DNA from: Firmicutes bacterium UBA5499
Lineage (GTDB): Bacteria; Bacillota; DTU084
Direction: 5' to 3'
Length of the DNA: 13,655 nucleotides
NCBI GenBank assembly: GCA_002426275.1
Contig: DIPB01000110.1
Location: 1,902 to 15,556 of the forward strand
This document shows positions 8,105 through 13,655 of the stretch, in pieces. The position numbers and the translations under genes are program-made. The first letter of the stretch is position 1. Each line of letters opens with the position of its first letter. The notes under the pieces are model-generated. The model saw only the letters and a program-made list of their open reading frames with translations. It did no database searches and was not told where the DNA came from.

Positions 8105-11050
8105 TCAAATATTTTTGCTCAGGCCGGACATAGTGACGATAATCTGTGGGGAGGCCGGATCTCTTAAGCGGTAAGTCGGTTGCGACCAATTGTTAATCCC
8201 GTCTGACAGCAGATTGCCGCCCAAGAAATCCTCTCCTTTGACGGCTAAGAACCCAAACGGCGCCAAAAGCCAGGTGCGATTTTTCCAGCTAATTGTCTGC
8301 GGAGAGGCCGTATGATTTGCCCAAATCGTCAAACCGCCTTCCCAAGTCGTTTTGGAAACGTCCAGCCATCCCTTTACATACTCAAAGTCAATCAGCTTTT
8401 TGCCTACGAACTCCGCGGCCACCGACTCCTGAATCTGAGCCAGCAAATTGAGATTGTGACTCCACTGGGCGCGGTCTTTGATGGCTGCGCACAAGAAATC
8501 ATTATGAGTCGCGCTCAGATTAATGCCCAAAGCCAGCTGCCAGGAAATCTTCTCTTCCGTATCGGTATTGCTCTGCAGATTATGCTGATAAAACGCCACT
8601 GTTTGGGAACTGGCCAAGGCGAAATACGGCCAAGGCCGGCTCTGCTGCGTCTGCCACCAAGCCGCTCCGCCATCTTCCAGGGGGGAACGAAAATAGTGTC
8701 CGTGAGAGGAAAAGAGATACGGCCAGAGACGGTCGTTGCCCACGCCTTCGGATGCCAGGGGACCTAGCTGCCAGCTTTGAGCGGCCAAATCCACTAAATC
8801 TTGAAAATAGCGATACGGTTTGCCAGGCCTTTGAGGATCAAAGTCCCACGCTTGCGCAAGCGAGATGGTAAAGCCCAGCTGATCGTGGAAAATGTAATCC
8901 ACGCCATATTGAAACAGCTGCTCTGTCAATTCAAAAGTCTTCTCTCTCACTTCCGGACGCCATAGCTGGACCCGGATGCCGGGATTGGCGCCATAATATT
9001 CGTAGGTCGCTTTAGTGGGGTTATTCCAGTCAGTCTTAAGACCGATGCGTTCCCCGCCAAATGTTTGAAAACTCGGCGCATCCGGATTCCACCAATTTGC
9101 CTGAATATACATCTGCACCTTCAGGCCGCGCTGTTTCATTTTGGCAACCAGCCGAGGAAAGCCTTCTTCTCCGCCAAGCCGCGCGTTTACCGGCAGCGTG
9201 TCTGGATTATAATGATCGAACATGCCTCTTTTGTTGTAACCGGCAAATTCAACCGTCAGATTGCTGGTCAGCTGCGGATGCAATAAAAAGGCTTCCCAAT
9301 TATTGTCTTGCGCATAGTTTGTCTCCGGCAGCATGCAGAGTAGATGGATGTTTTTGCGCATTTGATTGAAGGCGCTCGTTCCCATTTTCGCCTCCAATGT
9401 CGGTAGCTGCGCGAGTCCGCAATCGTTTGCATAAACATCGCCCAGGGCAACCGGATCGCCCCGCCAAGCGAGGAGCGTCGGTGGAACGGATTCTTCACTG
9501 TCAGCTAAAATCCAGGCGCTATAGCTATGCTTGAGAAAATAGCCAGCCGGCTCTTGGAGCTTGCTGACGGCAGCCGTGGCAAAGCGTAACGGCTCTCCAG
9601 TATCCGCACCGTAAAACCCCAGCCAGGAATCTCCGTAATTGAAAAGAAAAAAGTCATGGCTGGCCAACGGAAAACTGAAACCCAACGAGGTCCTGCCGAG
9701 AAGAAAGTTTTTAGAGAATTCCTGTCCACCCCACCAGGGCAAGATGGCGGTTCTCAAATTTTCCAGCGGCAGTTGGGCTGCTGCCGGCACGCTCACCCAC
9801 TGGATTGGTTTCTTTGTCTTATTGCTAACCTTTGGCTCAAAGCTGACCCGCTTATTTTGTACATTGACTGCTAAAGTGAAAACAAGCCCTTGAAGCTCCC
9901 AAACTGCTTGGCTCTTCCCGTCGCCAAACTGTGTCAGTTGAAAATATTCGCCGGTCCCGGAGCGCCATAGCTGTTGCATGCTGCCATCTTCCAGCTGGGT
10001 CACTGTTCTCTCCCAAAAAGCATCTATTTTGGGGCAGGTGATTTTCTCTCCGTCGGCAAAGCTGATCTCCCAAGGCAAAATCTGCCCCAGCAGTACTTCG
10101 CCTTGACTTTCAACCGCTGCGATTTCTCCGCTCCCATCCCAGATCACGGCTGGATCTGACAGTTTGAGCATGCTTAGATTCAAGGCTGCTTGCGGGTCAG
10201 TCACGTCCATGTCCTGCAGATACTCCAGAAACCCCGCTTTTTGAACGGAGAGCAGGTAAGCGCCGGGCGGCACATCGCGAAGCGTGAAAAAGCCGCTCAC
10301 ATTGCTGACCGCAGAGAAAAAGATGCCGCTGTTAGCCTTGCTCACTAATCGTATTTGCGCATCCGAAAGCGCTTGTCCGGATTTGAGAGCCTTGATTAAG
10401 CCGCCAAAGGTGACGGTATTCTCGGGGATGAAATCGACGGCTACGTCATCAATGTAAGCATACTGGAGGGAGGCGCTATCCGCGCCTTTACCCAAGAAAT
10501 CCACAGCGTAATCGCTAATGCCTTCTTTTACTGGAATAACGGCTTCAACGCGCTGCCAAGCTTCCTGTAATCCCTGAAAGGCGACGGTATTATCCTGAGA
10601 ATAAGTTCCGCGATCCTGCTGAGACCAGGCGGTGCGGCCGCTCACAGCAATGGAAGATGCGGCTTGCTGCCAGTCCGTTCCATTGTAATACCACAGATTG
10701 ACGCCGCTTCCCGCTTGCCGCAATCGAAATTGCAGTCCCGAAGCTGCGGTAGCTGTTTTGAACCGGTAAGAAATCTTCAGCGCCCGACAGCTTTCGGGAA
10801 TCCGAAATGCTTGCGAAATGCCCGGAACGCCGCAGCCGCTGTTCTCCTCTCGCTTCCAATTCAAAACAGCGGCCCGGGTTTCATCAGGCTCCGGCTGTTG
10901 GATCGCAGCTACTTGGCTATAGGTATAAAATTGCCAATTGCCGCTGCCCTCAAAATCTCCGTTGAGGAGCAATTGCGCCGCAGAACCGATTGGTGCAAGG
11001 AAAAAGAAAACGGGCAGCAAAACCTGGCCTGCTCCCAGCTTAAAGTTCAT
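8105..11050 (-). CDS. Secreted CBM plus TIM-barrel glycoside hydrolase-like protein (gene B)
   Basis: Predicted 981-residue secreted protein. I chose the ATG at 11050 over an in-frame GTG at 11077: it has a strong GGGGAGGA ribosome site just upstream and begins a good signal peptide (about 1-25, cut near GSAA), whereas the GTG start would overlap the stop of gene A and add a charged extension. Domains: jelly-roll carbohydrate-binding-like module (about 26-205, with GVPGISQ, LWYYNG and YIDDV); carboxypeptidase-regulatory-like domain (about 214-296); beta-sandwich (about 300-550, WWGGQE near 438); probable TIM barrel (about 569-830, with NPDTLP, QANWWN near 649 and QLWRPEV); C-terminal beta domain (about 885-981). 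Asp723 in FHDQLG and Glu768 in ASEGVGND are spaced 45 residues apart, exactly as in gene A, and are the best nucleophile and acid/base candidates. The family looks DUF6259/GH101-like, which is recollection rather than a search. There is no FlgD-like tail or dockerin. Confidence 0.82.
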   Translation of the reverse strand: MNFKLGAGQVLLPVFFFLAPIGSAAQLLLNGDFEGSGNWQFYTYSQVAAIQQPEPDETRAAVLNWKREENSGCGVPGISQAFRIPESCRALKISYRFKTATAASGLQFRLRQAGSGVNLWYYNGTDWQQAASSIAVSGRTAWSQQDRGTYSQDNTVAFQGLQEAWQRVEAVIPVKEGISDYAVDFLGKGADSASLQYAYIDDVAVDFIPENTVTFGGLIKALKSGQALSDAQIRLVSKANSGIFFSAVSNVSGFFTLRDVPPGAYLLSVQKAGFLEYLQDMDVTDPQAALNLSMLKLSDPAVIWDGSGEIAAVESQGEVLLGQILPWEISFADGEKITCPKIDAFWERTVTQLEDGSMQQLWRSGTGEYFQLTQFGDGKSQAVWELQGLVFTLAVNVQNKRVSFEPKVSNKTKKPIQWVSVPAAAQLPLENLRTAILPWWGGQEFSKNFLLGRTSLGFSFPLASHDFFLFNYGDSWLGFYGADTGEPLRFATAAVSKLQEPAGYFLKHSYSAWILADSEESVPPTLLAWRGDPVALGDVYANDCGLAQLPTLEAKMGTSAFNQMRKNIHLLCMLPETNYAQDNNWEAFLLHPQLTSNLTVEFAGYNKRGMFDHYNPDTLPVNARLGGEEGFPRLVAKMKQRGLKVQMYIQANWWNPDAPSFQTFGGERIGLKTDWNNPTKATYEYYGANPGIRVQLWRPEVREKTFELTEQLFQYGVDYIFHDQLGFTISLAQAWDFDPQRPGKPYRYFQDLVDLAAQSWQLGPLASEGVGNDRLWPYLFSSHGHYFRSPLEDGGAAWWQTQQSRPWPYFALASSQTVAFYQHNLQSNTDTEEKISWQLALGINLSATHNDFLCAAIKDRAQWSHNLNLLAQIQESVAAEFVGKKLIDFEYVKGWLDVSKTTWEGGLTIWANHTASPQTISWKNRTWLLAPFGFLAVKGEDFLGGNLLSDGINNWSQPTYRLRDPASPQIIVTMSGLSKNI

Positions 11051-11063
11051 GGCTCCTCCCCTT
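11051..11063 (-). promoter_or_regulatory. Ribosome binding site that decides the start of gene B
   Basis: Purine-rich GGGGAGGA followed by GCC and ATG. It lies in the 16-base gap after the stop of gene A and points to the ATG at 11050 instead of the in-frame GTG at 11077. The close placement fits translational coupling of A and B, the two paralogous enzymes. Confidence 0.7.
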
Positions 11064-11066
11064 AAA

Positions 11067-13655
11067 TCAGAATGCACTGGGTATGATCATCAGCTCACCG
11101 GGTTTTTCCACATTCCTCAGGCAGTATGTGGGACCGCTCCAAGTCCGCTCAGACGATGCGAGAAGGTTGCCGCCTAAAAATTCGTCTCCCTGCGCTGCCA
11201 AAAAGCCAAATGGCGCCAGGACCCATTCTTTCCCTTGCCAGGAAATCTTCTGAGCGCTACTGGTGTGATTGGCCCAGATCATGACTCCATTTTCCCAACT
11301 GGTCTTTGTCAGCTCAATCCAGCCGGATAGATATTCAAAGCTCCGCATCCGCTGGCCCACAAAAGCGCTGACAACAGACCTTTGAATCTGGGCTAAAAGC
11401 CTGATGGGAACTCCCCAGCCCTGCTTGCCGTCCAGGAAACTCTGCATATACGAATTAAAGCGAGTGTTCATGCCTATGCCCATGGCCAACTGCCACGATA
11501 CCTTCTCATCGGAATCGGTATTGGTTTGCAAATTATGCTGATAAAACGCAACTGTCTGGCCGCTACCGGCATAGAAGTACGGCCACGGCCTTCCTTGGCC
11601 GCTAGCCCACCACTGCCGCGCGCCCTCGGAGCGGAAGTAATGACCAAAGGACGCTGCCAAATATCTCCAGACCCGATCATTGCCAACTCCCTCTGAGCTC
11701 AACCTTCCCATTTGGGCTTGCAGCGCCGCTAAATCGACCATATCTTGAAAATAGCGATACGGCTTGCCAGTCCTATTCGGATCAAAATCCCAAGCGTTAT
11801 CCGGCCATAATGTGAACCCTAATTGGTCATGGAAAATCATGTCCACGCCATAATATCTCATCAGGCGCTCGGTAAGTTCCCAGGTTACATTGAAGACTTC
11901 AGGACGCCACAGTTGCACCCGGATCCCGCTGTTTACAGAATATGATTCCTCCGCAACGGAATCTGGATTTCGCCAATCTGTCTTCAACCCGATCAAGCCG
12001 GCGCCTGCATCCTGGAATGTCGGGGAATCATGATTCCACCAATTTGCCTGGATGTACGTCTGCACCAGCATCCCGCGCTCCTGCATGGACTTGACCAACA
12101 TCGGAAAACCATCTTCGCCTCCCAAAAGGCTATGCACGGGCAAGGTGTCTGGATTTCTGGTATCAAAACGGCGGTTAGGATTAAAGCCGGCAAATTCAAC
12201 CAACAGATTGTCGGGCAATTCCTCGCTGGCGAAGAAAGCCTGCCATTGCTCAAACGTGGCAGTCGGTCTTTCGGAGAGCATGCAAATCATGTGCACCGAG
12301 TCTTTAAGCTTCGCTGCAAAATCGGCCCCCAGCTTTTCCTCAAGCCTTGGCGTATCGGAAATTCCGCTGTCTTGGGCGTAAGCTTCGCTTACGGCAAACC
12401 CAGACTCCCCCCAATTGACAACTGTGGGGGGGATTCTCTCGCTTTGCCCCGTCTCAATCCAAGCTGCGTAACTATGCGTCAGACCGATCCCGCGCTCGTT
12501 TTTCGACACCTGATTTTTGGCAAATCTCACCGGCGCGCCGCGATCCGCTCCATAAATGCCAAGCCAGCCGTCCTCATAGCGGTAAAGGCCAAGATCATGA
12601 CTTGCCGGCGGAAAACTGCCCCCGATGGTTCCTTTATCTAGGTTTTTGAGCATATATTCTTTGGTATATTCCTGTCCGCCCCACCATGGCTGCACTGTAG
12701 AGAGCAAACCCGTCTCTGGCAAAATCGCCGCCACAGGAACGCTGACCGTCTGAATCGGCGTTTCCGTAAAGTTCTTGACTGTGGGGTAAAAGTAAACGCT
12801 GTTTTCTGTGGCCGTAACATACAATTGCACCATAACCTGCGGCGTCTGCCATGTCAGCCGCATGATCTCACCGTCTTCGCGCTTCAGAACCGCCAGGGAA
12901 TAATCTTGATCAGAGCTCACTTCCTCTGCTCTACCGTCCGGCAGATAATGCAATTTACGTTCCCAATCAGGACCGATCTTGGGACAGTCCACTTGCTTGC
13001 CATCAACAAACGTGATCCGCCATGGCATAGCGCTACTCAGCAATTGCCTTTTCCCCATGCTTATCTCTCGGATCCAGCCTGCCTCATCCCAGAAGACAAA
13101 GGCCTCGGACTTTAATTTCAACTGGACGTTTGCGCTTGCTGCCTCACCATCCCTGACCAACACTTTCCGCAATTGGGGATCATAACCGACGCTGACAACT
13201 TTCAGTTCATAGACGTCAGCCGGAATATTTGTAAAAGTAAACCGACCGTCTTCTTGAGCTGTCGCAGAATACTGCAGAGCAGAATTCGCCAGATGGCTCA
13301 GCGTAAGCTCCGCCTTGGGAACAGCTTTTCCCTCAGGCTGTGCTAAAACCGTCCCGGTTACCTGGCCAAACTTTTCAGCCACAAATTGAATCTGGACGTC
13401 ATCCACATATACCTGCTGCGGCCATTTATCCCTGCCGCGGCCCATAAATTCAACGCAATAGCTTGTGACTCCCGCTTTAACGGGGACTGTCAGGCTATAT
13501 TGCGTCCATTCCGCGACCATGCCACCTTGCGCAAACGTATTGTACTTAGAGCTAATCCCCTTCTCCCCTTGAAACCAATCGTCGCGCGCATTGGCATCGA
13601 TAGCCTCGGGAGCCTGCGTCCAATCTCGCCCGTCATGATACCAAAGGCCTATACC
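11067..13655 (-). CDS. Secreted CBM plus TIM-barrel glycoside hydrolase-like protein, 5' truncated (gene A)
   Basis: The frame is open to the right edge, so the signal peptide and start lie outside; 862 codons plus a TGA stop are visible. An internal ATG near 13520 is not the start, because the 45 codons upstream continue the same module (LWYHDG, then a QGEKG motif). Numbering from the window edge: the C-terminal half of a jelly-roll carbohydrate-binding-like module (about 1-86, ending VYVDDV); a carboxypeptidase-regulatory-like domain (about 88-175); a beta-sandwich region (about 186-440) with WWGGQE near 323; then a probable TIM barrel with NPDTLP, QANWWN (near 535), RVQLWRPEV, IFHDQLG and SSEGVGND; and a C-terminal beta domain. 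Asp610 (HDQ) and Glu655 (SEG) are candidate catalytic residues by analogy with retaining glycosidases. The arrangement recalls DUF6259/GH101-like hydrolases, but the substrate is unknown. It is closely paralogous to the next gene, which starts 16 bases after its stop. Confidence 0.8.
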   Translation of the reverse strand, partial: GIGLWYHDGRDWTQAPEAIDANARDDWFQGEKGISSKYNTFAQGGMVAEWTQYSLTVPVKAGVTSYCVEFMGRGRDKWPQQVYVDDVQIQFVAEKFGQVTGTVLAQPEGKAVPKAELTLSHLANSALQYSATAQEDGRFTFTNIPADVYELKVVSVGYDPQLRKVLVRDGEAASANVQLKLKSEAFVFWDEAGWIREISMGKRQLLSSAMPWRITFVDGKQVDCPKIGPDWERKLHYLPDGRAEEVSSDQDYSLAVLKREDGEIMRLTWQTPQVMVQLYVTATENSVYFYPTVKNFTETPIQTVSVPVAAILPETGLLSTVQPWWGGQEYTKEYMLKNLDKGTIGGSFPPASHDLGLYRYEDGWLGIYGADRGAPVRFAKNQVSKNERGIGLTHSYAAWIETGQSERIPPTVVNWGESGFAVSEAYAQDSGISDTPRLEEKLGADFAAKLKDSVHMICMLSERPTATFEQWQAFFASEELPDNLLVEFAGFNPNRRFDTRNPDTLPVHSLLGGEDGFPMLVKSMQERGMLVQTYIQANWWNHDSPTFQDAGAGLIGLKTDWRNPDSVAEESYSVNSGIRVQLWRPEVFNVTWELTERLMRYYGVDMIFHDQLGFTLWPDNAWDFDPNRTGKPYRYFQDMVDLAALQAQMGRLSSEGVGNDRVWRYLAASFGHYFRSEGARQWWASGQGRPWPYFYAGSGQTVAFYQHNLQTNTDSDEKVSWQLAMGIGMNTRFNSYMQSFLDGKQGWGVPIRLLAQIQRSVVSAFVGQRMRSFEYLSGWIELTKTSWENGVMIWANHTSSAQKISWQGKEWVLAPFGFLAAQGDEFLGGNLLASSERTWSGPTYCLRNVEKPGELMIIPSAF

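Noticed and set aside
12030..12641. 203-codon open frame on the plus strand
   Set aside because: Antisense to the conserved barrel of gene A; a matching antisense frame appears over gene B, as expected from paralogy.
3871..13655. Cellulosome-like cohesin/dockerin system
   Set aside because: Gene C looks like a scaffold, but no dockerin calcium-binding repeats are seen in A or B and no cohesin-like domain is recognisable in C.
1..13655. Promoters, terminators or RNA genes between the genes
   Set aside because: All gaps are about 12 to 42 bases and are mostly taken up by ribosome sites. No hairpin with a T-run was seen in them.

Overview
The window is one block of seven genes, all read on the minus strand. 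Gaps between them are only about 12 to 42 bases and no stretch of non-coding DNA is long enough for a separate transcription unit, so it is most simply one operon running from the right edge to the left edge. The first gene (right edge) and the last gene (left edge) are both cut by the window. No tRNA, rRNA, CRISPR array, insertion sequence or integrase was seen.

In order of transcription: (A) 11067-13655, a large secreted enzyme-like protein, 5' end missing; (B) 8105-11050, a full-length paralogue of A; (C) 4826-8062, a secreted multi-domain binding or scaffold-like protein with two copies of the carbohydrate-binding-like module found in A and B, two carboxypeptidase-regulatory-like domains and several Ig/FlgD/FN3-like domains; (D) 3871-4803, a small secreted protein with one such module and a FlgD-like C-terminal domain; (E) 2962-3843, a PorV/PorQ-like outer membrane beta-barrel; (F) 805-2934, a coiled-coil plus beta-barrel outer membrane protein that seems to carry an internal galactose-binding-like module; (G) 1-792, a second coiled-coil plus beta-strand-rich envelope protein, 3' end missing. 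Every complete gene has an N-terminal signal peptide.

The organism is a diderm (two-membrane) bacterium of roughly 50% GC with purine-rich Shine-Dalgarno sites and frequent GTG starts. The combination of PorV-like barrels, FlgD-like C-terminal domains and secreted multi-domain proteins is typical of the Bacteroidetes/Chlorobi/Fibrobacteres surroundings and of many uncultured candidate phyla. I cannot name the lineage from the sequence alone. No SusC/SusD pair is present.

Working model (inference): the operon encodes a surface system for binding and cutting a polysaccharide or glycoconjugate. A and B would be the hydrolases, C and D non-catalytic binding proteins that share their module, and E, F and G outer membrane components for export, anchoring or uptake. 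Shared modules across four adjacent genes argue that they act on the same ligand. The most unusual points are the five copies of one module across four genes, a tandem duplication in C with an exact 798-base offset, the internal carbohydrate-binding-like module in barrel F, and the FlgD-like tails next to a PorV-like gene.
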